A DNA stretch of 64,000 nucleotides from Marinomonas balearica. Lineage in GTDB: Bacteria > Pseudomonadota > Gammaproteobacteria > Pseudomonadales > Marinomonadaceae. Position 1 is the stretch's first letter; each line of letters begins with the position of its first letter. The translations under genes were made by a program, and so were the position numbers. Location of the stretch: NCBI RefSeq assembly GCF_004362145.1, contig NZ_SNXC01000014.1:248001-312000 (forward strand), read 5' to 3'. Below are positions 18,167 through 26,536 of this stretch, piece after piece. The notes beneath the pieces were generated by a model. That model saw only the letters and a program-made list of their open reading frames with translations. It did no database searches and was not told the origin of the DNA.

Positions 18167-18844
18167 ATGCATTTTTTAATATTGATTGTCGTTGTGCTGG
18201 TGGTTTTTTTTGGGCCAACACTCTGGGTAAAGGCGATACTGAGAAAACACCGTGAACCAAGGCCAGATCTCGCGGGTACGGGTGGAGAGCTAGCGGAACA
18301 CCTGATAAGTCGTTTCAAATTGGAAGGAGTCGAGGTAGAGGAGGGCGTCGAGGGAAGAGATCATTTCGATATACGCGCAAGGAAGGTCAGGTTGAGCCCT
18401 TATGTCTATAAAGAGAAGTCTTTAACGGCTGTGGCCGTTGCGGCACATGAAATAGGGCATGCCATTGCCCATACAAAAAATGATCCAATCTCTCATTTAA
18501 GTACGCGTTATTTGCCGTTAGCAGCGGTACTACAGCGCTTTACTATGTTGGTGCTATTGCTTTGGCCATTTTTTAGTTTGGCTCTGCAGATTCCTTATGC
18601 ACCACAATTTCACTTAAGCGTAGTGATTTTGCTTGGGCTACTCACCGTATTTGTGCAAGTCGCTATTCTACCAGAAGAGTGGGATGCAAGTTTTAACAAA
18701 GCGCTTCCTATTTTGCGTGAAGGCCGTTATGTTGGAGAGGACGACCTTAAAGACATACAACGAATTTTAACCGCGTGCGCATTAACCTATGTTGCGGCCG
18801 CACTTAAAAATATACTGCTGTTTTGGAAGTTCCCCAGACGCTAA
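18167..18844 (+). CDS. membrane zinc metallopeptidase, YugP-like family
   Basis: A 225-residue protein of the neutral zinc metallopeptidase family 2 (YugP-like). A hydrophobic N-terminal helix covers about residues 2-24. The zinc site HEIGH is at 94-98, with a downstream acidic segment (ILPEEWDASFNKALPIL) that supplies family-typical residues. Two further hydrophobic segments lie at about 112-135 and 142-168. The ATG follows GGGAG. It has its own upstream region after the ilvH terminator. The physiological substrate of this family is not established. Confidence 0.85.
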   Translation: MHFLILIVVVLVVFFGPTLWVKAILRKHREPRPDLAGTGGELAEHLISRFKLEGVEVEEGVEGRDHFDIRARKVRLSPYVYKEKSLTAVAVAAHEIGHAIAHTKNDPISHLSTRYLPLAAVLQRFTMLVLLLWPFFSLALQIPYAPQFHLSVVILLGLLTVFVQVAILPEEWDASFNKALPILREGRYVGEDDLKDIQRILTACALTYVAAALKNILLFWKFPRR

Positions 18845-18900
18845 ATGTCAATTGTTGGACAAGCTGTATTGATGCAGAATGATCCTAAAAGGAGTGAGTA

Positions 18901-19527
18901 ATGAGTTTTTCCGTTTGGCTAGCGCTAGTCCCTTTTCTGATGCTGCTTGCTCTTACGCCTGGGCCAAACAACTTCACGTCTATGTATAATGGTATTCACC
19001 AAGGTGTTCTGCCTGCAACTGTTGGGGCGACAGGCAGAAATTTAGCATTTGTTATTTTAATGAGCGTTTCCGCGGTTGGACTTGGCGCTGTGATTGTTAG
19101 TTCTGCATTTTGGTTTAATGTTGTTAAGTGGTTTGGTGTGCTTTACTTACTTTATCTTGGCATAAAAACTTGGCGTGCTCCGGTAGCGAAAATAGATGAG
19201 TCCTCTTCTTTTTCAGAGAGCTCTTCTAGTATGCTTCCTTTGATTCGCCAAGAATTTTTGATAGCGATAAGTAACCCTAAGGCGATATTGATTTTTACGG
19301 CGATATTTCCTCAACTCCTTGATGTTGCTAAGCCTCTTGCCCCTCAATTTGTAATTATTGGTATTACCTTTTTATTGGCTGAGTACTTTTCTGCTTGTAT
19401 GTATGCGTATTTTGGGATGCAGTTAAGGCGTTATTTATCTAGCGCACATTGGGTGGCTCGAGTGAATAAAGCAATCGCTTCTCTGTTTATCTTAGCTGGT
19501 AGTGTGTTAGCAAGCTCCTCGCGTTAA
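18901..19527 (+). CDS. LysE/RhtB-family amino-acid exporter
   Basis: A 208-residue inner-membrane protein with about six hydrophobic helices. The family signature ALTPGPNNFTSMYNGIHQG is near residue 18 and ISNPKAILIFTAIFPQ near residue 115. It exports an amino acid or derivative; the substrate cannot be told from sequence. An Lrp-type regulator follows on the same strand, a pairing common for amino-acid exporters. GGAGTGAGTA precedes the ATG. Confidence 0.9.
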   Translation: MSFSVWLALVPFLMLLALTPGPNNFTSMYNGIHQGVLPATVGATGRNLAFVILMSVSAVGLGAVIVSSAFWFNVVKWFGVLYLLYLGIKTWRAPVAKIDESSSFSESSSSMLPLIRQEFLIAISNPKAILIFTAIFPQLLDVAKPLAPQFVIIGITFLLAEYFSACMYAYFGMQLRRYLSSAHWVARVNKAIASLFILAGSVLASSSR

Positions 19528-19601
19528 AGGTTGTGTTGTCGGGGCGGATTAAGTGCTGTGCGGTTCCTGCTCTTTTTACTGATTTTTGTCGAAAAGGCGA
19601 T

Positions 19602-20057
19602 ATGGATAAAATTAACTGGAAAATTATTAAGGCGTTAGAAGAAAATGCTCGGCTAACGTACGCAGAGCTCGGTAAGCAAGTTCATTTATCTGCACCCGCA
19701 GTTGCCGAACGCGTGCGAAAATTGGAAGAGGTGGGGGTTATTACCGGTTATGGTGCGAAAATAAACCTAGAAAAAATTGGTGTCCCCATTACCGCTATTG
19801 TCGAGTGCGAGGTATATCGCACGAAAGAGCGGGAGTTTAAAGCGCTTGTACTAGCGCAAAAAGAAGTGATCTCTTGTTATAACGTCACGGGTCCTTATGC
19901 TTTTATTTTAAAGGTCTCCACTCACTCGTTATCGAAGCTAGATGCGTTGCTCGAACGATTAATCGACCTCAGCGATACGAATACAATGATGGTACTGTCG
20001 ACTCCTGTTAATAGAGAAATGCCTTTAAATGCTGATGATATTGAACAGATAATTTAG
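19602..20057 (+). CDS. Lrp/AsnC-family transcriptional regulator
   Basis: A 151-residue regulator. I use the ATG at 19602 (MDKINWKIIKALEENARLT), which is the canonical Lrp N terminus and follows AAAAGGCG; a longer frame from 19533 lacks support. The helix-turn-helix is at about residues 20-45 (TYAELGKQVHLSAPAVAERV), followed by a RAM (ACT-like) ligand-binding domain. It may control the adjacent LysE-type exporter (inference from adjacency). Confidence 0.92.
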   Translation: MDKINWKIIKALEENARLTYAELGKQVHLSAPAVAERVRKLEEVGVITGYGAKINLEKIGVPITAIVECEVYRTKEREFKALVLAQKEVISCYNVTGPYAFILKVSTHSLSKLDALLERLIDLSDTNTMMVLSTPVNREMPLNADDIEQII

Positions 20058-20066
20058 CTGTAAAGA

Positions 20067-20100
20067 ACTTACTCCAGAGCTTTTAAATTCAGGAGTAAGT
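20067..20100. terminator. inverted repeat between convergent lrp-like and eamA-like genes
   Basis: Perfect 9-bp arms ACTTACTCC (20067-20075) and GGAGTAAGT (20092-20100) with a 16-base loop. A run of eight T's begins about 9 bases after the right arm, so termination of the Lrp-type gene is plausible although the T run is displaced. Confidence 0.5.
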
Positions 20101-20123
20101 CCTTTCAGTTTTTTTTATTTCTC

Positions 20124-20996
20124 TTAAACCGCTTCGGTCAGTACTTTTTTGGTTGTTGGCCATTGGCTAATAAGCATTCCCAAAAATATGAGAGCGCATG
20201 CAAAAATGGAGCGAGAAGTGAGTTCTTCATCTAAAAGTAACCATCCGCCTAATGCAGCAAATACAGCTTCGGTCGAGAGTATTAATGCGGCAATGCTTGG
20301 AGCAACGTTTTTTTGTCCAAGCATTTGTAAAGTATAGGCAATCGCAGAAGAGGCGACGCCGGTATAGACGATCGGCATCCAGCTGATAGATATGGCTGCC
20401 CAACTAATGTCTTCGATTGACAGCGCGACTCCCCAAGATAAAACGGAAACCACCATCAGCTGAATAACTGAAAACGTGACGATTCTTACTTTACTGACAT
20501 AGTGATTGACTACCAATACGTGAGAGGCCCAAAAAAATGCGCCAATGAGCATTAACGAATCGCCTTTGTGTATTGATAGGTGTGGCCCAACCGTAAGTAA
20601 GTAAAACCCGACAATAGCAAACGCGACGCCACACCATACTTTAGGTTCAATTTTGTGTTTTAAAAATAGGCCAATAAGAGGGACAATGAGCATATACAAT
20701 GCGGTAATAAATCCTGCATTGGCAGTGCTTGTGTACTGTAATCCGACTTGTTGAAGCGCTGAGCCAATAAAAAGAATGAGTCCGCCAGATAAGCCTGCTT
20801 GAGTTGTCACTCGCACATCGATGTTGTATTTCCTGTCGAAGAAAAAAGCGAGAGGGAGCATCGCGAGTGTCGCTAAGGTGAAGCGAGCTGCGTTAAAACC
20901 ATAAGGTCCAAGCTCTTCCATGCCGACACTTTGAGCGACGAATGCAAAGCCCCATATAGCGGCAGTAATCCATAAAAATAGCTGTGAAATTGACAT
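20124..20996 (-). CDS. EamA-family (DMT) transporter
   Basis: A 290-residue inner-membrane permease with about ten hydrophobic helices in two EamA repeats. It opens with ITAAIWGFAFVAQSVGMEELGPYGFNAARF, in part typical of the first repeat, and ends with a second repeat carrying GVASSAIAYTLQMLGQK. The family moves metabolites of many kinds; the substrate is unknown. It is convergent with the Lrp-type gene and stands alone on its strand. Confidence 0.9.
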   Translation of the reverse strand: MSISQLFLWITAAIWGFAFVAQSVGMEELGPYGFNAARFTLATLAMLPLAFFFDRKYNIDVRVTTQAGLSGGLILFIGSALQQVGLQYTSTANAGFITALYMLIVPLIGLFLKHKIEPKVWCGVAFAIVGFYLLTVGPHLSIHKGDSLMLIGAFFWASHVLVVNHYVSKVRIVTFSVIQLMVVSVLSWGVALSIEDISWAAISISWMPIVYTGVASSAIAYTLQMLGQKNVAPSIAALILSTEAVFAALGGWLLLDEELTSRSIFACALIFLGMLISQWPTTKKVLTEAV

Positions 20997-21235
20997 GATT
21001 CCCTGACTTCTTAGTGTTTAAGTTGAACTTATTTTAATCGGCTTTCCTGTTTTTCTAACAGGTTTATTCTTTCGTTTTATAGGGTAGATTCTTAAAATAT
21101 ACAGGTCATTATGAGTGTTTTCTTTCGAATCGAAAGTTGGTTGTTGATATGGGCTGAGAGGTGAATAATTGGATGGTGCTTAAGATTTACTGATATGGCT
21201 TTGCCTCGTGACTTCGTCCAAGGTCTCAGGATGGC

Positions 21236-21268
21236 TAAAAGATCAGTAACATGGTTTTGTTACTGATC
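21236..21268 (-). terminator. terminator after cysE
   Basis: A perfect 11-bp stem GATCAGTAACA / TGTTACTGATC with a six-base loop lies 8 bases past the cysE stop on the minus strand. Four T's follow on that strand. Confidence 0.75.
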
Positions 21269-21275
21269 CAATTAC

Positions 21276-22097
21276 TTACTTTTCTTTTATGCAGTTTGTT
21301 ATTGAATGATCCATTGCTCTGGATGGTTCTGACTCTTTATTTCGACCAACTGCTTTTGCGGGTACGCCAGCAACCGTCGTATGCGCTTGTACGGGTTCTA
21401 GTACGACACTGCCAGCGCCCACTTTCGCACCTTCACCTACTTCAATGTTGCCTAAAATTTTTGCGCCTGCACCAATTAATACACCAGATCGAATTTTTGG
21501 GTGTCTGTCTCCGTGCTCTTTGCCGGTTCCACCAAGTGTCACGGATTGAAGAATAGAGACATTGTCTTCAATTACACACGTTTCACCTACAACCAAGCCC
21601 GTTGCGTGGTCGAGCAGAATACCGCAGCCTAGTTTTGCGGCAGGGTGTATATCAACTCCAAAGATCATCGACACTTGGCTTTGAATATAAAGCGCTAGTG
21701 TTTTTCTGTTCTCTGTCCAAAGCCAGTGAGCGACGCGGTACGACTGCAATGCATGAAAGCCTTTAAAGAACAGTAATGGTGTCGTATAACCATCGGAGGC
21801 CGGATCGCGTTCATTTATTGAAATTATGTCTTTTTCTACGTGTCGAACTATGTCAGAGTTAGAAGCTGTCATAGCTTCTTCAAATACTTCGCGTAGCACC
21901 ATGGCGGGAATAGAAGTGCTGTCTAGCTTGCTTGCAAGTAGGAAGCTCAAAGCCGACGCCAAGGAGTTATGGCGCAAAATGGTGGTATTGAAGTAGCTCG
22001 CTAATATGGGCTCTTCTTGAGAAAGCAGTTTTGCTTCATCTTGAAGGGAACGCCATAAATTGTCCGATGTCACGTTTTCGTACATAGTATTACTCAA
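21276..22097 (-). CDS. cysE: serine O-acetyltransferase
   Basis: CysE acetylates serine with acetyl-CoA, the committed step to cysteine. At 273 residues it matches the enterobacterial long form. An N-terminal helical domain is followed by a left-handed beta-helix (about residues 140-250) with hexapeptide repeats; active-site residues lie in DIHPAAKLGCGILLDHATG and VTLGGTGKEHGDRHPKI. The C terminus (SITNCIKEK) fits the tail that docks into CysK in known systems, although it does not end in Ile. It has its own terminator. Confidence 0.96.
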   Translation of the reverse strand: MSNTMYENVTSDNLWRSLQDEAKLLSQEEPILASYFNTTILRHNSLASALSFLLASKLDSTSIPAMVLREVFEEAMTASNSDIVRHVEKDIISINERDPASDGYTTPLLFFKGFHALQSYRVAHWLWTENRKTLALYIQSQVSMIFGVDIHPAAKLGCGILLDHATGLVVGETCVIEDNVSILQSVTLGGTGKEHGDRHPKIRSGVLIGAGAKILGNIEVGEGAKVGAGSVVLEPVQAHTTVAGVPAKAVGRNKESEPSRAMDHSITNCIKEK

Positions 22098-22202
22098 GAT
22101 CTATTTACCTGTATTGATTCACAGCTAGAATAAGGGTTATGGGGTTAGCATGTATGAAAACAAGAGTGTAAGTAAAGTAATTACTTTCTGCGTGGAGAGA
22201 AT

Positions 22203-22532
22203 ATGAATCAAAAGACTGTAGCTGATGCGTTAAATGTATTTTATGAGCTGGGTGCCGCTCTATCAGACGCATACTGGGAAACCAACGATATCGATAACAA
22301 AGATATTTTCTTTGCTATGAAATTGATGCTTCAAGAGGAATTGGATGAACTTCATAAATTAAGTATGCAAGATCATATTTATCCTTATGAGCCGATCAAT
22401 CCAAATGTAATACGTTTGAGTGGTAAGCTTCGATCGTTACACAAAGAGCTTGAAGGTATTGTGTTTAGACCGCAAACCTTGATGTTATTAGAAGAACTTA
22501 TCCCTAACGCCTGCGATCTATTCGAAAAGTAA
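22203..22532 (+). CDS. small acidic protein, unknown
   Basis: A 109-residue protein I do not recognise, likely expressed because GGAGAG precedes its ATG at good spacing. It is acidic and helical (FFAMKLMLQEELDELHKL near residue 40) with no signal peptide or membrane segment. It is divergent from cysE and followed by a long hairpin. No function is proposed. Confidence 0.65.
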   Translation: MNQKTVADALNVFYELGAALSDAYWETNDIDNKDIFFAMKLMLQEELDELHKLSMQDHIYPYEPINPNVIRLSGKLRSLHKELEGIVFRPQTLMLLEELIPNACDLFEK

Positions 22533-22547
22533 GGGGCTTAGGGAAAC

Positions 22548-22583
22548 CTCATAGAATGTCTGTTATATCAGACTTTCTATGAG
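22548..22583. terminator. long hairpin between a small orphan gene and mnmC
   Basis: Arms CTCATAGAA-t-GTCTG and CAGAC-t-TTCTATGAG pair over 14 bases with a single central T/T mismatch and a six-base loop. It lies between two convergent genes. No strong T run follows, so its role as a two-way terminator is inferred from position. Confidence 0.55.
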
Positions 22584-22604
22584 ATATTATTCGTAATAAA
22601 TCCG

Positions 22605-24620
22605 CTATGCCTCTCCTCGTTTTAATCCGCGAACCGTGAACCGTGAAGGGTGAAGCGTTTCAATACAAATTTGTTCGAGTGGAGCAATTTGGTCGGTGAT
22701 TAAGGCGGCTAAGTAACGAGCCGAAAGAGGCGCGCTAACGAATCCTCGCGACCCATGTCCAATGTTTACAAACAGTCCTTCGACAAAAGGGGCTTCTTCC
22801 GATGTTTCCCATTTTGCGTTTTTACTAAGTGTCGAATACTTAGATATTAGGTGAGACCTATCCATAATTGGTCCAACAATCGGACAGTAATCAGGCACAG
22901 TGCATCTTAGCGCTGCTCGACCTGTAAGTTTACTTATATCAATATTGTCTGTTTCTATGGTGAGTAGATCTCGTAACTTTTCGAGATTTTCAATGTGATC
23001 TTCGTTGCGAATAAGTGAATCTGTGTTCTTTAGATCGTATGTCGCGCCGAAGTTCAAATGGTTTTCTAGCGGTGGTGATACGTAACCTTGACCGCAAATT
23101 ACAGAGTTAAAAGACAGTTTCTTGTCTACCTGATCTCCCGACGCTTCGGCTGTTCTAAAAGCCGCTATGGGAGCGTGTGTAACCTGACCTCTGATCGCTT
23201 TCGTCTGAAGGGGAAGCCATTGATCTAAGATTTGGTGATCATTTGCCGTGCAAATAACCACGTAATCGAAATGTTCTAACGAACCGTCTTTGTCTATTGC
23301 GTCGAATTTACATTCAGAGCGTGTGGTTTTCTTTAGTTCTTTGAGTGAACGACTTAGCGAAACATGTATATTTTCGTGAGTCAAAAGATTGACGCAAGCC
23401 TCAGAAGGTTTGACCCATCCAGATAACGGCAAATTGAGCCCACCCTCTGGAAGCGCACTGACAATGCTTTCAGGATAAAGTCGTTTCTCTATGATTTTGG
23501 ACAGTTTGTCTGCTTCTTGAGTGTTTTTAGGTTTTTGGAGTAACCCGCATTGGTTCCACCAAATAGAGTATGAGCTTTCATCATTGCTTTGGTTTTGATA
23601 GTGATGGTAATAGCGATTAGCGTATAAGTACGAGGCTAAATAATAGCGGTTTACGGGAGTGTCTTGGTTGGCAAGCTTAGGGTATAGCATTCCTTGAATG
23701 TTGCCCGATGCGCCGTTTGCAATGCGATCTGATGCTTCCCACACTTGTACTTTTAAGCCTTGCTCAGCGAGTGCACGCGCGGTGGTTGCCCCCGCGATTC
23801 CGGCTCCTACGATGAGTGCGTTTTCTTGTTTTGAATTTGTTGGCAACGCTTTGTTTCGGACGTGAAACCAAGGTTTATTTGATTCTATCGAAGCAGTCTC
23901 TGTTTCAACGTAGTGGCCGATCGCCATTTCCCGTTTATGTCCAAACCCTTTTACTTTTTGAACATCAAATCCATGAGACTTTAGCCCTCTACGCACTATG
24001 CCTGCTGCTGTGAAGGTTGCGAATGTCGTTGTGTTATAACTGAGTCTTTCTATCTCGGAAAATAGGGATTCGCTCCACATTTCTGGGTTTTTACTGGGCG
24101 CAAACCCATCTAAAAACCACGCGTCAATCTTGCCATTTAGCGTTTGAAACCCTTCACTGGCTTCGCCGAAATAGAGCGATAGAGAGATGTTGTTACCTAT
24201 AAAGTCCATATGGTGAAGACCTTGGCATAACTCGGGATAATCCTTTATTAAAGCATCGGCTTCGGTTTGTAATGATGGCCATGATTTAAGGGCTTGCTTG
24301 AGAACGTCCTTGGTTAACGGGTATTTTTCTACAGAAACGAAATGGAGCTTTGTATTCTTAGGTGCGACATTCTGAAAAAGCTGGATAGCACACAGAAAGT
24401 TTAATCCAGTTCCAAAACCCGTTTCAGCAATATTAAACGTTTGCCCAGCTGAAAGAGCCTTAAACCGTTCTTCCAAATTATTGTGTTTCAGAAATACGTA
24501 TTTTGACTCTTCAAGACCTGCTTCTTTATCGAAGTATACATCGTCAAATTCATTGGAACGTGGGACGCCGTCATTGCCCCAATCGAGTGTTGGGGCGTCA
24601 AGGATATAGCTATTTAACAC
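22605..24620 (-). CDS. mnmC: bifunctional tRNA mnm5s2U methyltransferase/oxidoreductase
   Basis: MnmC completes 5-methylaminomethyl-2-thiouridine at the tRNA wobble position: its FAD domain removes a carboxymethyl group and its methyltransferase domain adds methyl. The 671 residues contain an N-terminal methyltransferase domain (IAETGFGTGLNFL near residue 64; DAWFLDGFAPSKNPEMW near 165) and a C-terminal oxidase with the dinucleotide motif VGAGIAGATTARALAEQG near residue 270. The start is GTG, overlapping the cyclophilin gene by 11 bases, so the two are co-transcribed. Confidence 0.95.
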   Translation of the reverse strand: MLNSYILDAPTLDWGNDGVPRSNEFDDVYFDKEAGLEESKYVFLKHNNLEERFKALSAGQTFNIAETGFGTGLNFLCAIQLFQNVAPKNTKLHFVSVEKYPLTKDVLKQALKSWPSLQTEADALIKDYPELCQGLHHMDFIGNNISLSLYFGEASEGFQTLNGKIDAWFLDGFAPSKNPEMWSESLFSEIERLSYNTTTFATFTAAGIVRRGLKSHGFDVQKVKGFGHKREMAIGHYVETETASIESNKPWFHVRNKALPTNSKQENALIVGAGIAGATTARALAEQGLKVQVWEASDRIANGASGNIQGMLYPKLANQDTPVNRYYLASYLYANRYYHHYQNQSNDESSYSIWWNQCGLLQKPKNTQEADKLSKIIEKRLYPESIVSALPEGGLNLPLSGWVKPSEACVNLLTHENIHVSLSRSLKELKKTTRSECKFDAIDKDGSLEHFDYVVICTANDHQILDQWLPLQTKAIRGQVTHAPIAAFRTAEASGDQVDKKLSFNSVICGQGYVSPPLENHLNFGATYDLKNTDSLIRNEDHIENLEKLRDLLTIETDNIDISKLTGRAALRCTVPDYCPIVGPIMDRSHLISKYSTLSKNAKWETSEEAPFVEGLFVNIGHGSRGFVSAPLSARYLAALITDQIAPLEQICIETLHPSRFTVRGLKRGEA

Positions 24621-25161
24621 GTATTACTTTCTCTATCAAAACAGGGGATTCCGGTACGTCGCTGTATGGGCCGACTCTGTGAGTTGATACGTCCGCGATT
24701 TCGTCAATGATATCCATACCTTGGATGATTGTTCCAAATACCGTATAGCCCGCCCCGCCGCGAGCGCCATGATTTAGAAATGGATTCGTTACTTGGTTAA
24801 CAAAAAATTGGGCTGTGGCACTGTCTGGGTCGCGAGTACGCGCCATAGCTAGCGTACCGCGATCATTGTAAAGGCCATTATCGCCTTCATACGGTACAGG
24901 TGGACGAGTATCTTTCTTGCCCATATCAGGAGTGAAACCGCCACCTTGAATCATAAAGCCTTTTATTACTCGGTGAAAAATAGTGCCGTTATAGAAACCA
25001 TCGTCGACGTATTTTAAAAAGTTTGAGACGGTCTTTGGCGCCGATTCATCAGCGAGATCGACTCGAATCGTTCCTTTATTTGTAAGGATATCAACTTGAG
25101 TTGCAAATGAGCTGCTGGTGAAAAGAGTAAGAAGTAGCCCTAGGATGAGACTTTTTTTCAT
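24610..25161 (-). CDS. ppiA: periplasmic cyclophilin-type peptidyl-prolyl isomerase
   Basis: A 183-residue cyclophilin with a cleavable signal peptide (MKKSLILGLLLTLF then SSSFA as a likely cleavage site near residue 20), so it acts in the periplasm on prolyl bonds. The catalytic core has FHRVIKGFMIQGG near residue 60, and the SATAQFFVNQ motif near 114. It lacks the Trp loop of human cyclophilin A, as in bacterial members. It precedes mnmC with an 11-base overlap. Confidence 0.92.
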   Translation of the reverse strand: MKKSLILGLLLTLFTSSSFATQVDILTNKGTIRVDLADESAPKTVSNFLKYVDDGFYNGTIFHRVIKGFMIQGGGFTPDMGKKDTRPPVPYEGDNGLYNDRGTLAMARTRDPDSATAQFFVNQVTNPFLNHGARGGAGYTVFGTIIQGMDIIDEIADVSTHRVGPYSDVPESPVLIEKVIRVK

Positions 25162-25281
25162 TTTTTTCTTTCCTATTTAATTGGTGGCTCTATATTAGGT
25201 GACTTCGTTAAAGAAAAATAGATCGCTCATGTAACTGAGATCGTTAAAAATTGATGTAATTAAAATAGAGTAAAGAAAAAC

Positions 25282-25566
25282 ATGAGAACAGCCGTTGTAG
25301 AGATAGAATACTGTACTTTGTGTCGTTGGATGTTGCGTGCCGCGTGGCTTGCGCAAGAGGTGCTTACAACCTTTGATGTAGATGTAAAGAGTGTTACCTT
25401 GATACCCACTGAAGGTGGAATTTTTAAAGTAAGAGTTAATGGTGAGGAAGTCTGGTGTCGTAAGAAAGAAGACGGTTTTCCAGAGGCTAAAGTTTTAAAA
25501 CAGCGGATTCGGGATATTATTGATCCTGAGCGAGATTTAGGGCATTCAGATAGACAAAAAAAATAG
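25282..25566 (+). CDS. SelT/SelW/SelH (Rdx) family protein, cysteine form
   Basis: A 94-residue thioredoxin-like protein. The redox motif is CTLC at residues 11-14, where selenoproteins of the family have CxxU; here both are Cys. The body VTLIPTEGGIFKVRVNGEEVWCRKKEDGFPEAKVLKQ is family-like (shown in part by its ends). Its function is thought to be redox-related but is not settled. It is divergent from the cyclophilin gene, and a two-way terminator overlaps its stop codon. Confidence 0.9.
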   Translation: MRTAVVEIEYCTLCRWMLRAAWLAQEVLTTFDVDVKSVTLIPTEGGIFKVRVNGEEVWCRKKEDGFPEAKVLKQRIRDIIDPERDLGHSDRQKK

Positions 25567-25587
25567 CGACAATGAGTCGCTATTTTT
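25555..25587. terminator. bidirectional terminator overlapping the SelW-like stop codon
   Basis: AAAAATAGCGAC (25559-25570) and GTCGCTATTTTT (25576-25587) pair fully over 12 bases around AATGA. A and T runs on both sides allow termination of the SelW-like gene and of the opposite strand. The TAG stop at 25564-25566 is inside the left arm. Confidence 0.85.
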
Positions 25588-25632
25588 ATGTACGCTATTT
25601 GTAGCATGACATGGTGTTCTAACGTATGTGGT

Positions 25633-25929
25633 TTAAAAGACCTGTTTAAAAGGTTTTACTTCTACGTCTTTGTATACACCTGCCTCTAAGTAAGGGTCTT
25701 CTGAAGACCATTTCTTTGCGTCTTCCAGCGAATCGAACTGAGCGATAATGATGCTGCCAGTAAAGCCGGCTTCACCAGGCTCATTTGTATCTAATGCTGG
25801 GTTGGGACCCGCTAGCACAAGTTTGCCATTTTCTTTCAGTGTTTCTAACCTAGCTAGGTGAGCTGGACGAGCAGACTTTCGCCCTTCAAGGCTGTGTGCG
25901 TTATCTTGACAGACAATGGAATACAGCAT
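25633..25929 (-). CDS. yciI: YciI family protein
   Basis: A 98-residue ferredoxin-like-fold protein of the YciI/DGPF group. The His-Asp signature region is visible as [20 protein letters not shown]-like sequence here reading [17 protein letters not shown] near residue 10, and the ending [18 protein letters not shown] is typical. Its biochemical role is unknown. It is 4 bases downstream of yciB, as in E. coli's yciB-yciI neighbourhood. Confidence 0.93.
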   Translation of the reverse strand: MLYSIVCQDNAHSLEGRKSARPAHLARLETLKENGKLVLAGPNPALDTNEPGEAGFTGSIIIAQFDSLEDAKKWSSEDPYLEAGVYKDVEVKPFKQVF

Positions 25930-25933
25930 CGTA

Positions 25934-26470
25934 TTAATCCTTATTTTGCATATGGCTTGAGAGGTAAATACCTTGGAGTATGATGAAAACGAGTGTCATG
26001 CCGAGTAGACCAAATAATTTGAAATCAACCCAAACTTCTTCGCTGAAATTAAACGCGACATATAAGTTGGTCAGGCCTGATACGATGAAGAAGCCAACCC
26101 ACGCTAAATTTAGCGTGCGCCATACTTTAAAGGGCAGTGAAATTTTATCGCCCATCATTCTCTGAATTAGGTTTTTATTGCCAATAAATTGGCTGCCGAA
26201 AAAGGCAAGTGCAAATAGACCATTTACAATCGTCGGTTTCCATTTAATAAAATCACCGTCGCCCATCAGTACCGTGGCGCCACCAAGGAGAACCACTAAG
26301 ACAAGTGATACGACATGCATCTTCTCAATGTGTTTGTGTTTCCACCAAGTGTACCCAACTTGCAGTATGGTTGCAGGAATGAGAATCGCAGTGGCAAGGA
26401 TGATATCGTTTGTCATTTTATAGACAGCGAAAAAAACGATAATAGGTAAAAAGTCGAATAGAATTTTCAT
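25934..26470 (-). CDS. yciB: inner-membrane septation/envelope protein YciB
   Basis: A 178-residue inner-membrane protein (formerly IspZ / septation protein A) with about five helices. Family sequence includes [18 protein letters not shown] at the start and [21 protein letters not shown] near residue 85. It has been linked to envelope integrity and septal peptidoglycan synthesis. It forms a pair with yciI and is divergent from rnm. Confidence 0.95.
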   Translation of the reverse strand: MKILFDFLPIIVFFAVYKMTNDIILATAILIPATILQVGYTWWKHKHIEKMHVVSLVLVVLLGGATVLMGDGDFIKWKPTIVNGLFALAFFGSQFIGNKNLIQRMMGDKISLPFKVWRTLNLAWVGFFIVSGLTNLYVAFNFSEEVWVDFKLFGLLGMTLVFIILQGIYLSSHMQNKD

Positions 26471-26536
26471 ATTAGAACCAGTTTATGTATGCTCAAGAGA
26501 TAATAACGACCTAAAACGAGAATTAACAGCATTAAA

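Noticed and set aside
22628-22660. Short tandem repeats of GTGAACC type at the mnmC 3' end
   Set aside because: A short imperfect repeat within a conserved coding end; not a mobile or regulatory repeat.
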